Shown here one piece after another: positions 28,201 to 39,200 of a stretch of DNA of 64,000 nt. A program made the translations under genes and the position numbers. Each line of letters opens with the position of its first letter. Position 1 is the stretch's first letter. The notes beneath the pieces were generated by a model. The model ran no database searches, was not told where the DNA came from, and was given only the letters and a program-made list of their open reading frames with translations. The DNA is taken from NCBI GenBank assembly GCA_016859345.1, contig CM029126.1:11149527-11213526 (forward strand), given 5' to 3'. The stretch is from Istiophorus platypterus (taxonomy: Eukaryota; Chordata; Actinopteri; Istiophoriformes; Istiophoridae).

Positions 28201-29723
28201 TGCAGCTCTCTCTGATGTCAGTTTCCTAAGGTCAAGTGAAAGGCTGACACTCCTGAACTTCAGCCTTCGTGTTTTAACAGTTTACACTGATCACACTTGG
28301 CTGAGTGAACAACACATGCAATAATGAAAAAAACAAAATAAAACAAAACAAAACACAGTAACTGAAAGAAAATCTGCATCCACTTAAAGCTTTGACATTG
28401 CCAAGAGATACAAAGTTTTCACAGCAATGGCTTCAGTTCAGTTGGAGATGATAAGGTAAGTTGGATTCATCACCATCTACAATGTCCAGTGCCAACAACT
28501 TGATTTTAGCTTGAAATAGTCAAATAATCATCACAGCAGAGACAGAAAGACAAGAATTTGTAATGTAAACATAGTCTAAATACAGAAATCTTTATATTAC
28601 ACTGTGATGCAATGAACACCTCTATGTTTCTGATAATCTGTGTAAAGCCATGAAATCAAACTCAATCTGAAATACTCAGCAAATATCCATTGCGTTGTGA
28701 AGGGGTGTGTGTGTGTGTGTTGGGGGGGGGCTGTTATGTTACGTCATGTATACCAATTTTAATAATTTCATCTTCTTTTTTGGGAAATCAGGTTTTGTCT
28801 AAATACTACAGGATTTCATTAGGTTCTGTCACCAGTGCTTTGGAAAAAAGGCCAGAAGTAGAAAAGAAAAAGCACTTCATTGGGGCACCATGCCGTAGTT
28901 GTTATCCAGAAGTGAACTGTTTGAAGATGCAGATTATGTTATCAGTTTCCTCACCTTAGTGGCATAATTTTAAGCTTCTGCTAGTCATTAGCATTGGCAT
29001 GGAACTAAATTTTAAGCTTTGTAATTGGATGTTTCTCACTCATGTGAACCTTTGGAACTGGGGTTGACCTCTCATTATGTACCTTCGACTTTATATCAAA
29101 TAAAAAACGTTTCATGCCAATTTAAGCCGTGGAAATGTTCCAACTGTGAGTCATGTAATTTCATGCAAAGTGCCTTCCCACTCCACAACTCTGTTCTCTC
29201 TTACCTTGTACAAGATGAATAAGATTTGAAAGAACACTTTTCTTTATTTCTCCTACCTAACGTCAACCCCTGTCCCGAAGACGGGAAGATCTAGTTAATG
29301 TAGGTTTGTAGATTTAGATCTACATTAAGAGCTAAACGCCAGGATGTTACCGAAGCTGAATTGTCCTATGCAAGCCTTCATTGCACCCTTCACACTGAAA
29401 TTAGCAGCCATGACCTAAAACAAACTTGGTCCAACGTGTATCCCCATCATTCCAAATCCCAACAACAGACCCAAATTGGCTCCCACAGCTTCTTCTCTAC
29501 CTTCCAGGCAGCATATCCTCCATAGTCCAGAGTGGGTGAGCGCCCCAGGGTCCTTCTTGTCCTTGTTGTGGGGGTCATCCTGGGTGATGTTGGCTGTGCT
29601 GTTGCAGATGAGGGCACGGGAGTACAGCCAGTAGTCCGTCCCTATTGCCACCGTCATCAGGCCGAAGGCAGCAAATGCCCCCACGGTGGTGAGAAGGATC
29701 TGAATCCCCTTCTCACACACCAT
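23126..29723 (-). CDS. cacng8: TARP gamma-8 (voltage-dependent calcium channel gamma-8 subunit), four coding exons, 414 aa
   Basis: A transmembrane AMPA-receptor regulatory protein that controls receptor trafficking and gating at synapses. Exons in transcript order are 29723-29501, 25771-25688, 24421-24281 and 23922-23126, with all introns in phase 1 and exon sizes 223, 84, 141 and 797. Residues 1-74 include TM1, sequons NST and NIT near Asn41 and Asn45, and SGLWRICC. Exon 2 gives GVCSQINHFPEDADFDHDG. Exon 3 gives VVRASNIFPILS (TM2/TM3). Exon 4 gives TM4 and a long tail. Gamma-8 identity rests on YRFRRRSRSSSRS, the SLYTLSRDPK segment and the terminal NTLNRKTTPV, whose TTPV is the PDZ ligand for PSD-95. 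The tail lacks the Gly/Ala expansions of mammalian gamma-8. Translation starts at MVCEKG, two bases after an acceptor, so the longer mammalian N-terminus is absent here. Confidence 0.94.
23923..24280 (-). other. cacng8: cacng8 intron 3 with an intronic (TG)n
   Basis: A 358-base intron. In the sense of transcription, a (TG)n tract of about 21 units (plus-strand 24201-24242) begins 38 bases after the GTATGT donor of the 141-base exon. Confidence 0.85.
24201..24242. repeat. (CA)n microsatellite within cacng8 intron 3
   Basis: About 21 perfect CA units on the plus strand, read as UG in the cacng8 pre-mRNA. Confidence 0.95.
24422..25687 (-). other. cacng8: cacng8 intron 2
   Basis: A 1.27 kb intron between the 84-base and 141-base exons, with donor GTAAGT and acceptor TTTAG. 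It contains the longest (CA)n tract of the window (25220-25298). Confidence 0.85.
25220..25298. repeat. Long (CA)n microsatellite
   Basis: About 39 uninterrupted CA units, preceded by two copies of GTGCACACACGCAA. It lies in cacng8 intron 2 and is likely polymorphic. Confidence 0.95.
25772..29500 (-). other. cacng8: cacng8 intron 1
   Basis: A 3.7 kb phase-1 intron with donor GTAGAG (minus strand) and acceptor ATCTCAG. It carries an inverted hAT-like repeat copy (about 26530-27065), a short GT microsatellite near 28703-28720, and an unusual AT/homeodomain-site-rich block near 27985-28135. No coding sequence. Confidence 0.8.
26530..27065 (-). mobile_element. Second copy of the hAT-like teleost repeat, reverse orientation
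   Basis: Read on the plus strand it begins GAGGAAGTATTTCAAATCC, then AAAAAGTACCAATGC and AAAGTATTAATTCTGCAG with AATGGCCCC. It ends with TTTCCCTCTAATATG, ATTCAAGTAAAGTAC and GAGTAAATGTAATTAG. These are the reverse complements of motifs in the 20200-21130 copy. The interior, about 26770-26950, shows none of the family motifs. Confidence 0.6.
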
Positions 29724-29724
29724 G

Positions 29725-30239
29725 CCTTCAGAAAGAAAAGATGGAAAGCAGAAACAAATTGAGGGAGGAGGGAAAAATTGTGGACATCGGGAGCGCAGTG
29801 AGAAAGAGAGGAAATAAACAGGTGTTCGTTGTGGAATTGGACAGCAGGAAAGGACGGGAGAACTGTGCAGAGAGTGTTCGCAATCATACACAAAGTGAAC
29901 TTTATTGAAGAAGCAAGCCGCTATGCAGGTGAGATGATGAGGGGCAGGAAGAGGTGAGAGGCAGTAGTGGGAGGGAGAGAGGGAGGCGATGAGAAAAGAT
30001 GAGGGCCAGGAGGAGGTGGATGTGGGAGGCACATAAGTGGGTCTATGATGTGTCCTTGGAGGAGAGTTGGATGACTCTGCTGACTCTGCTTAACAAGAGT
30101 GAATTGATGTGAAACACAACAGATCACACCATCCCAATCCCAGTCTACTCCATATTCATGACCCTGACACTGTTCTCCCCATCACAATCAGCACGGCTGG
30201 AGATGAATTCACAAACATATGGACGCGCGAGCGCGCACG

Positions 30240-30281
<42 letters not shown>

Positions 30282-30612
30282 TTTACGTGCACATACACAA
30301 AAAGCAGCTCTGACCTGTTAAAGTCTTTATCAGAAAAGCAATGTGGGGGCACCTTTCACATACAAAACATGAATGTTCACTATCACACAAATAGCATCAT
30401 GCAACTAACTTACAGCTCACCACTTTGACTCATGCATGTATGAGTTGGTGTAAATTTGCCTCAGTGTTCTACAACTGCTACTGTGGATCTTTTCTACTAT
30501 GTTTAGTGTCAAAATTTTCCCTTTCACACTGATAAAACCATTACTGTCACACTTTTAAGAGGGTAAAGCAAAAATTCGAAAGTGCAAAAGTATGAGAAAG
30601 TGACACTTTACC
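29725..30612 (-). other. cacng8: Probable 5' UTR intron of cacng8
   Basis: The coding start ATG (29723-29721) is preceded by GC and then a pyrimidine-rich acceptor ending GAAG (AG at 29727-29726). Upstream, the minus strand has a donor CGTCAG|GTAAAG with the exon ending at 30612. Joining them gives a good initiation context (G at -3 and G at +4). The intron would run 29726-30611. It contains (CA)n at 30223-30279. This is inferred from splice signals only. Confidence 0.45.
30223..30279. repeat. (CG/CA)n microsatellite
   Basis: GCGCGCACGCACG leads into about 20 CA units. The purine-pyrimidine alternation is a Z-DNA-prone motif. Confidence 0.9.
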
Positions 30613-30860
30613 TGACGGCGAGTTTCTATCCTTCGACTCAATTTTGAAATCTTTCTTTTCCTCGTCAGTGAAGAACGTGCTGTCCCTTCAATCCGGACAG
30701 CATCCATCGACTGTTCTCACCCGCTCCCCTCTCTCCTTGCACTCGTTCTCCCTCTTTTGCCTCTTTCACTTTTTCTCTCGCCCTCTCTTATTCTTTCTCA
30801 CTGGGAAGGTGGTGCCGTCGGGGGCTGTGGCTTGAACGGCCGTCCCGCTCTCTGTCTGTC
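30612..30860 (-). other. cacng8: Candidate non-coding 5' exon of cacng8
   Basis: The 3' end is defined by the CGTCAG|GTAAAG donor at 30612. The 5' limit is not visible. The frame that would run into the cacng8 ATG has no upstream in-frame Met before a TGA, so the exon would be untranslated. It contains an inverted pair TGCTGTCC/GGACAGCA (30678-30702). Confidence 0.35.
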
Positions 30861-31089
30861 TGTCAGCTGTTAGCAGAAAGCTTGAACCAGAGAACCCATG
30901 GTCACCACTCTGCTGCTGAAATTAAAGGAAAAGAAGAGACAGGGATATATTGCATTTTATTAGTTTGTTTGCAGAAGTATTAGTATTAGGATGAAAAGTA
31001 GCACTATGTAAAGTAAAATGAGACATGTAAACATACTGTATGTTCAGTACCAAAGAATTTAAATAGTATAATTAGAAGTGTAATCTTTT

Positions 31090-32195
31090 TATTAAGTCTG
31101 CAAACAATTATTCCATTATTGATTAATCTGATGATTATGATATCCTGTATTGTTGTATTCAGATTTCATTAATGTTTGTTTGATACCTTTTTAAAATCCT
31201 TCACAAATTGATCATCATCCTTTTTGCAGTTTTGTAAGTTTTCATGTTGTCTAAATGCTGGCTTTATGCCTTTGCTTTTCTGTCCTGTATTCACACACAG
31301 AAGAAAGCGTGAATTCCTCTCATTGAACCATCCTGTATTTATAAAGATCGAAGGGATTCATTTTCACAATAAATCAACTAATGATTCGGTCTAAAAAAAA
31401 TGTTAGAAAACAGTGAATGCTGTCTTTCACACTGCTCTGACACCCAGGATTTATTCAAATTTCTCATTTTGTCCAACAGGAAGTTAAAAACCTGAGCTAT
31501 TTAATATACTATCCCATTAGACAAAGAGCAGCAGCACATCCTCATAACTGAGATGCTGGAACTGAGATTTTTATACATATGCTAGTAGCATGGCTCCAGG
31601 GATGACAACACTGGTTTGTTGGACTCAGATATCTCAACAAATATTGGATAAATTGGCATGAAATTTAGTCACTTAATCCTAATGGCTCTGGTGATTCACT
31701 GACTTTCCTTGAGGTTGACATTTGTGGTTTTGATTGAAATCTCACGAGCTAATAGACAGATTTTCTTAAAATCTGTTACACGCATTCAGGATGATTATAA
31801 TCCCTTTGGTTATCTCCTGTCTTTTTCTCTGTTGTCTAATACTTGGTTTATAACCAAATACCTGAAAAAAAAGAAAATCATGATGTTCTCATCAGCTCCA
31901 GCTAAACGTTGCATTTATTAGTATTTAACAAATGTCAGCATACTAAGACTCTAAACTAAAATAGTGAACACCATACCTGCTTAAAATCAGCATGTCAGCA
32001 TTGTCAGTGTCCATGTTAGCACACTGACGTTAGCATTCAGTTCAAAGCACCACTGTGCCTAACTAAAGCTACACAGAGCACAAGTCTTGTTTCTTGAAAA
32101 TTACTTAAATGATTAATCTGTTATGAAAACAGTCGCAGATTAATTTTCTGTCGGGTCATTTAAAGGAGTAATCCTTTCAGCTCTACGACCAATAC
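31090..32195. mobile_element. GATTAATC-type repeat copy split by another repeat
   Basis: Left part (about 31090-31490): ATTGATTAATCTGATGATTATG, then AATCAACTAATGATTCGGTC and ATGTTAGAAAACAGTGAA. Right part (about 32095-32195): AATGATTAATCTGTTATGAAAAC, then CAGATTAATTTTCTGTCG and TTTCAGCTCTACGACC. Both follow the order of a common percomorph hAT-like non-autonomous element. Between them lies a different repeat family. Confidence 0.5.
31575..32092 (+). mobile_element. Second dispersed-repeat family nested in the preceding one
   Basis: It contains AGATATCTCAACAAATATTG, GGCATGAAATTTAGTCAC, GAGGTTGACATTTGTGGTTT, AACCAAATACCTG, and near its end CAGCATGTCAGCATTGTCAG, GTTAGCATTCAG and CAAAGCACCACTGTGCCTAA. 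This is the order of motifs in a very abundant percomorph repeat that I recognise but cannot name with certainty. No intact coding sequence remains. Confidence 0.55.
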
Positions 32196-32549
32196 CTCGG
32201 ACGCTTTATTCTAATTTTGTAGAACCATATTTTTACTGTGTTAAAACAGATAGAGTAATGACTCCAGAGCGAGTTGTACTGCATCTAGTCTGAATAAGAG
32301 GAGCAAGAGGGGGAGGAAGAGAGGACCAACCCGACATTGTTACCATAGCAACATTGAATTCCAAAGTCTGGATCAGCACAGAGCGAGGGGGGGAAAGGAG
32401 AGGGGTAGGCAAGAGATAGAGGGAGAAAGAGGCAGAGAGAGCAGAGCAAAGAGAAGACAGAGAAGACAGCACAGAGATGGAGGGAGAAAGAGGCAGAAAT
32501 GTAGGGGAATATTTCAGGTCACTAGCAGGAGTGTTGACTCTGAAACCCC

Positions 32550-32578
32550 AGACAGACAGACAGACAGACAGACAGACC
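32550..32578. repeat. (CAGA)n microsatellite
   Basis: About seven CAGA units inside a purine-rich stretch (32370-32500 is GA-rich). Confidence 0.85.
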
Positions 32579-32924
32579 AGCGCTAATGCTCTCTCGATAG
32601 ATTTGTGTGTGACCACTGCAACACAGATGCTCCCAGGCACACACGTGCACTCGAAAAATACACACCAACGGGACGTCAGTGTCTTTCACTTGATAAATTT
32701 AAAAAAAAAAAAAAAAAAAGTGCAGATGAAGCAGCAACCCTTATTCAACAAACATTATTTAGCAGACATAATGCAGTGCAGTCAAGTCTGTTAATATTTT
32801 ATGATGCAATATGGCACCGTGATCAAAATAGGTTACATCCTGTTTGCATTCTGAGACCTAAAACAGAGCTGCCTCAGAGACAGAAGGAGAGATGGAAGGA
32901 GAGACGGTGTTTTGTGTGTGTTTT

Positions 32925-32925
<1 letters not shown>

Positions 32926-32972
<47 letters not shown>
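32926..32972. repeat. (TG)n microsatellite
   Basis: About 23 TG units in the region between the two candidate 5' exons of cacng8. Confidence 0.95.
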
Positions 32973-32973
<1 letters not shown>

Positions 32974-35129
32974 ACGTTTCCTCTCCAGTGCATCTGAGGA
33001 TGGTTTGGGCCAATCTTATTGAATCCCAGTAATGTTCCCCTCAGCTCCCATCAGTTAGACAGTTAGCCTCGTATCACTGCGTTTAGGCTCCTTATTATGT
33101 AAACTGTCAAATAACACCACCACAGTGTAACTTATTTATAAATTGTGCTTTCGTATGTGCAAGCAAACAAGTGAATGTGATTATGCATGTGTGTGTGATT
33201 GTGTGTGTTTGTGTGTATTGTATGACCTTCCAACCCTATCAACATACTTCCTCTCTCTGAGGAAAATAGATGTCCTGAAGGGATCACACCATCTCAAAGG
33301 CCTAAAAATGCAGTATCTAATGTGTGTGTGTCAGTGTGTGTGTGTCTGTGTGTTTGTGAGTGTGCCTTTGTGTGCGTGTGTGGTCTTTGGCTCCAGTATT
33401 TAATGAATGACCTTAAGAATAACCTACTAAGTTATTCCCTGTAGGACAAACTCCCCTGTGTAGGGGATCATAATTGTCATTTAATTATCTGTAATTTCTA
33501 TTTTCCACCAATAATTAAGAAAGAGGGACGAGGGGAATGAGAGCAAGCAAGTGTGAAAGAACAAGAGGGCAAGGAAAAAGAAACATGAAAGTTTAACTAA
33601 ATTGGTTAGACTAAGGCACTGTATAAAAATAATTAGCAGGGGCTGAGGGGGAAAAAGTTAGGGTTGTTTTTTTTTTTCTCATCCTAAATCTAAATTTAAT
33701 TCAGTCTTAATTGGTTAATGGTTACATCAAAAAGACCTTAAAGGTGTACTTTACCATATGCAGTGGACAGTGTGTCTTAAGAGGGCTACACGATTAAAAA
33801 AGTTGTACTAATGTATATATTATTTGGACATGTTCGGTTAGAGTTCTGCGGTCAAGAGTAGGATTCAAAGAAAACAATATGCCAGTACGGTCTTCCTCGG
33901 TATGAAAATGTAAAAAGAGGTAAAAAAGAGAACTTATCTCATCCAACCTCTGGAGCCTTCTCATAATCTCCACGTGAAGCTTGTAGCTCAAGGCTGCATT
34001 ATGTTGCATTTTGGGTTATGTAGGAACTAGGTTTTAACAAAGAAGAAAAATTTGTGGAATAAAACGATGTTATCTCTGGTTTTGCTCCATCGATTTTATT
34101 TTTTATTTTTTATTTTTTTTGACTGTTCATCATGAGTGAAACATATGGTTCAAACCTCCTCATCATCCCAGTAATTTCCATACAGTTCCTTATAACAGTA
34201 GATTTGGCTGGTGTGATGAGAAATTTGGGGGGGTTTCAGATTTAGAATTTGGCTGGATGCGAAAAAAATTAAGTACATGTTTCCCTTTTGCCATAATACT
34301 GAGTTTCCCTCATAGTTTTGCTTTTGTAGTATGTATGCAACACTCAGGGGACACTGGGCTGCCAGAGGCCAATTAACTGCAGCAGGATGTACTGCAGCAA
34401 CAAAGGCTAAGCGCATAGCTTTGGGAGCCGGCGGCCGCAGGAACCATTACAGGACCAGGCCCTCACTTGTCAGAAAACTTCAGTTGTAATCAGATCTACC
34501 TGTGTGACTCATCCCCAGCATGACAGAATACCTTGCTTGTATAAAATATAAGCACACCCACTGAGTTGTGGCTCCAATAATGCAGCCATAAATCACACAG
34601 GAGATTTGAATTTTGTAGCAGCTGCTCCATTAGCTATTCATTGCATAAATCAACTACCAAACTGCTTGTTGAATAAATGATGACATTTGTAATACATTTT
34701 TCCACATATGTGAAAGGCAACGGTCCTGTGTGGACATGTACGAATATTTTCAGTGTAGATATGCGACAATGACACACAGTATTGACTGTGGCATGTCCAG
34801 GGGAGGAGATTAGTTTCGTCTCCATATAACCCAAATCAGGATTACAGTTAGTGAAAATGACATAAGCTAATACTGATTGCTTGACCTAAAGAAAAAAAAT
34901 GCACTAGGCCTACTTATGATGACAGCTCTAAAAATACAAGTAGCGTATTCTGTTCTGAGTGCTTGAACTGGGCAGTGAGCATTAAGAAAACATGCCTAAA
35001 TATTCAGTACAGTGCCTGAGATGATTTCTCTCCTTAATCATGAGAAAAAGCTACACACCTGAGCTCACTGCTGAGATCTTGCAGCTGGCACACACATACA
35101 TTAACATTTGCACAGATACATAGACACAC

Positions 35130-35186
35130 ACAGACACACAGACACAACGACACACACACACACACACACAAACAAACACACAGACA

Positions 35187-35224
<38 letters not shown>
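35130..35224. repeat. Interrupted (CA)n microsatellite
   Basis: Several CA blocks separated by AACAAACACACAG-type interruptions. Confidence 0.95.
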
Positions 35225-35228
<4 letters not shown>

Positions 35229-35799
35229 AACATGAATGCATGCCAGCACAAATACACACAGGTGCACAGAAAAGGATCAACACATAAACAAACCTCTGGC
35301 ACGCAAGCACATATGCTGCCTCAAACCCCCACAACTGTCAAAATGATGACAATAAAGTCATAAAATAGGTCATCTTTAAAAGGCACTTCAAAGCAGAGCA
35401 GAATTGCCATTAAGCTCATGTGAAGAGTCCACCAAGATCCTCAGACTGCATGTGACCAAGTCTCTGCCTGTCTGAGCAGAACAGCCTGAGGAGGCAGTGA
35501 CAGCAACACCTTGGTCTAAGAGGCTCCAAAAATAAAGCATCTCTGGATGACCTGAGACTCACAAACTCATGAACATATGCTTAAATACATCCATATTCAA
35601 AGAGAAGATACTCTCTGGTAGCAGTTTTGATGCAGTATGGCCCCTTCAATTTTTTTTGTACAGAAACAAGTGTGTTGTTAGTTTAATATCCTGCCATATA
35701 GAGTAAGTGCAGAACAAGAAGTAAAATGGGGAAAAAATGAATATTTGCAGATTTCTAAGCTTTTTCTACGCTACACCAAAAAGACAGTCGCCCTTAATA

Positions 35800-36000
35800 C
35801 AGATGCTGCAACTAATTATGATTTTCATTATCAATTAATGGTGTAATCCTTAAAATATCAGAAAAATCTGTAAAAGTTAAAAATATGCCCACTGAAAATT
35901 CCAAAAGACCAATTAGGCCTGCTACTGACAATTAAATCATTAGGTGAGGATCAAACTCGTTGAGTCTTGGAAGTTTATTCATGAGCTTAGAAACAATAGC
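35800..36000. mobile_element. Fragment of the GATTAATC-type teleost repeat
   Basis: GATGCTGCAACTAATTATGA, TTTTCATTATCAATTAATGG and AAATATCAGAAAAATCTG match one end of the element type also seen at 31090-32195. It is diverged and its limits are approximate. Confidence 0.4.
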
Positions 36001-36014
36001 TTACCAAAAAAATC

Positions 36015-36420
36015 TTAGATATTTTGCCCTTTTGGGAAATGCACTTATTTGTTTCTTTGCTGAGGAAAGATGAGAAAACACTCTCGGTGTTTATGCTAAG
36101 CTAAATTAAATGCCAGGTGGCTCTAGCTTCATGTTCCTTGGCTGGGCATGGTGACTTTAAGGGAGTTCTATCGCTATGAAAAGTGACCCAAGAGAGTTAA
36201 GGTGCCTTATTTTAGATTATTGCTTTTGTGCGGATTAAATAAACAAGCTAAGACATGTTAATTAGTGAGTTTTAGATGCTCAGCTGGGAGTAAGATTTTT
36301 CAACCTTCAGACATAGCTAGCCTAGATGTTTTCCTGTTTCCAGTCTTTATGCTAAACTAACTTGCTTCATATGTACCACACCTGCCTGAGACTGATATCG
36401 ATCAAGAAAGTTATACTCAC
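36015..36420. mobile_element. Degraded teleost dispersed repeat
   Basis: Motifs are GGGAAATGCACTTATTTGTT, CTTTGCTGAGGAAAGATGAG, TGCTAAGCTAAATTAAATG, GCGGATTAAATAAACAAGC, and then GCTAGCCTAGATGTTTTCC with CTGTTTCCAGTCTTTATGC. The order matches a common percomorph repeat known to me by pattern. No coding remnant. Confidence 0.5.
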
Positions 36421-38619
36421 GATCATATTTTAGACTATGGGTCAAAAGAATCTTTCAACTCATGGTCCACTTACTAGCTTCATCATGAGCCTTCATCCAC
36501 ATCTCATGGTTTTCATAATAGGGTTGATAATAGACATGAAGTGGGCAAATTCTTGTTGAGCTTGATTTTTTTTTTTCAACTATTCTTCTAACCACTATCA
36601 GATACTCTACTCTGTGTATGTAAAGAATTCTGATATGAGCAAACTCAGTCACATAATCTATTTGACATAAATCCTGGAAATGGCAAAAACACTGATAAAG
36701 TTTTAACTTATGACCGAGACTCAACCACAACTACATCCTGTTGTATTTAGTGAAGATGCTTTGATCCCAGGTCCCACGTTGTGTATCTCCAGTCCATTTA
36801 GCATGCTTGCCCATCAGACATGCTAATGCTGTGTCTGCTTCATGTTTACGCTGCATGCCTCTGCACACAGACAGGTCAGCATGCAATATATCACTAACAC
36901 GACATGGTCCAGTTGCAGGCTCTTACAACCCTGCTCTCAGAGGGTGCGCTAACTTGCATGAGGCACTTAACAACAGCAAAGCTGGGAGCTAATTGATGCA
37001 TGGGTCACAGGCATTGAGACAGGAGTCAATTAGAAAACTTTGGATGAAAGCCTTTGCTCACTGGAATCATAAACATCGTAGTGTCCTGAATCAGGAGACA
37101 CAGCAAGCCTGTATTTATATTGTATTTAGGTACAACTGTAGGTTCACACTTTATCACCGAGTAAAAAAAATAAGCAGGAGTTGGTTGTCCTGAAAATAGT
37201 GGAGAGATCAGAAGGCACACAGTAATGTGATTGCACAAAGGTAAGCCTATTTTGATGACTAGATTTGTTATGGGACCCTGAGATTTACTTGAGGCATCTG
37301 GTACCATCAAGAAAATTGCAGCAAAGGCATTGATCCTCTGAACAATAGCTACATGCCAGATGTGATGATCATTGCAGAACTGCTTCTCCGCGGAGAAGAG
37401 AAACAGAGAGTGAGAAAGAGACCTGACTACCCATCCGAACACAGCATGAAATTAGAGTGAAACAGCGAGGCAAAAAAACAAGTGGAAACATTCGGAAGTA
37501 AAAGAGATTCTTTCCGATTGTTCGGGTCTGCTCGTGCATTGGATGATTATGATTTGGCCAGCGCTAAAAACACAACTAGAACCTGTGTGGGCTACGCATC
37601 GGTATTGACTGCAATGAGTCACCTCGCAGCGTAAACAGTAGATCTGAGAGCCGGATGAGTTTTGAAAGTAATCCAGAATCCACAGAGAGGATCATCAAAG
37701 CCACACACACACGCACACACACATTGCACACATAGTACAGACTATGTTTAGCACGTGGGAGGCGGAGGGGCTGAGGGGGTGTGACCAACAGATGGTGGGG
37801 ATCAACCACACCTCATTGAAAGATTCACTGAGAGGTGAGCAGTCAATGGCATCACTATTACTCAAAGAACCACACTTTCTCATCAGTGTATGGGAAACGT
37901 TCGATTTATCACTAACAGCTGCATATGCCCTTCGAGGTGCACGGATGTGTCAGCATTAAACCTATGATGAACTCCACATGTTTATGATGCAGCTACTGAA
38001 TGGCAATTCATTAATTGTACAATTAAGGCTCACGTCCACAGCCTATTGTTTTGTAATTGCATTTAATTGTAGCAGAATCTGCAAAAAATGACTATTAGCC
38101 TGGCAGTGGGCGCCCACATTCTGACGCAGGCACTTCACACATACGTGAGATGAGCTAAATATTCACAAGTTCAAGAGTAAACCTGTGACACTGCCCACCT
38201 CCAGTGAGAGCAGAGTGGATCTGCATTAAAGCCAGGAGGGAGCCGGTGCTGATGGCCATTTGTGCCGGCTTTGAAAAGGAAAGACTCCCATGCTAAAGAG
38301 ACCCGGCACGTAAATCAAAAAAACCTCAGCTCAGTTGGGAAAAGCTTGTGCTTTAGTCACCGAAACTGCTAAAACGACCACAACAGGGTCTTTCACAACA
38401 AATAATTAATCTCTGAGAAAACGTCCAGAGTTGTACTTGTCATGGTCTGCGGCCCCAGTGAGGAGAGTTATAACTCACTACCTTGTTTATTGACAGTGCA
38501 CAGCAGTGTAACTCCTGGGTGCTGCAGTGCACGCTCCTATGGCACCTTCAGCTCCAGACATCTCATTCCACCTTCAGCCCAGACGTGATCTGAACTGTGA
38601 TGACAAGCGAACGACCAAT

Positions 38620-39200
38620 GGGACTACCTCTACCTCTGGAGCTGGTCACAACACGGAGCACAGGTTGGAGACGACGAGTGAATAGAAAAATCAGCCTCAC
38701 AACGCACCAGATAACACGGTGTGGCCCGGGTCCAACGCCGGGCTAAGACGCTGGCCCTCCGCTCAGTCCGGCGGCAGGGCAGCAGATGCTGTGCGGACCA
38801 GTGATCAGACACACACACAAAGCACAGAGCCACGGGACTGACAGCGTGCAAACGCTCGAGTACAGTGATGCGGACTGCGGTGCATTCATTAATAGGAGTG
38901 AGCCACGCACACGCATCACCCTGCCCGCAGAGGCTGCACGGTGGAAAATGGACGCCTGGCGTCAAAGCCGCCGGTACGGAGGAAAAACTCAGCGGACTGG
39001 GACGCGAGTCACACACGACGCAAATACCCGCATTGACGGCAATAACTCGCGGTCGCGGGACGGGAACGATTCCGCCACGTACAAGAGGTTTTAGTGGCGA
39101 GAAACTGCGGCGCGGAGGCTCCCGACGACCCATTACCAGGCTTTCATTCCCATAATAAGACGCTGCCCTCGCTAATTATAGGCCCGCGCGATATAGGTGG
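38620..39200. promoter_or_regulatory. cacng8: CpG-rich segment, candidate cacng8 promoter region
   Basis: The stretch has many CG dinucleotides (for example GGCCCGGGTCCAACGCCGGG, CGGCGGCAGGGCAGC, TCGCGGTCGCGGGACGGG), unlike the AT-rich flanks. It creates overlapping long frames on both strands, which I read as a composition effect. A minus-strand donor CCGCAG|GTAAGA at 39477 lies nearby, suggesting a first exon just upstream of it (plus-strand coordinates above 39477). Promoter activity is inferred. Confidence 0.4.

Larger units (their letters stand above)
32973..38600. other. Non-coding region upstream of cacng8 coding exons
   Basis: No protein-like frame. It holds a (CA)n cluster at 35130-35224, two repeat fragments (about 35800-36000 and 36015-36420), and AT/homeodomain-like blocks near 33405-33520 and 37985-38215. 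If the CpG-rich segment at 38.6-39.2 kb with the donor at 39477 is the cacng8 promoter, all of this is its first intron. Confidence 0.5.

Noticed and set aside
30612..30690. Coding N-terminal extension of gamma-8 (ESKDRNSPSG) similar to mammalian ESLKRWNEERG
   Set aside because: The frame has no Met before an in-frame TGA and the resemblance is weak, so I kept the exon as non-coding and recorded the alternative in the findings.
38630..39133. Long minus-strand open frame (167 codons) overlapping plus-strand frames
   Set aside because: It lies in CpG-rich sequence where stops are rare. The residues look random and three frames overlap. I treat it as a composition artefact of a promoter-like region.
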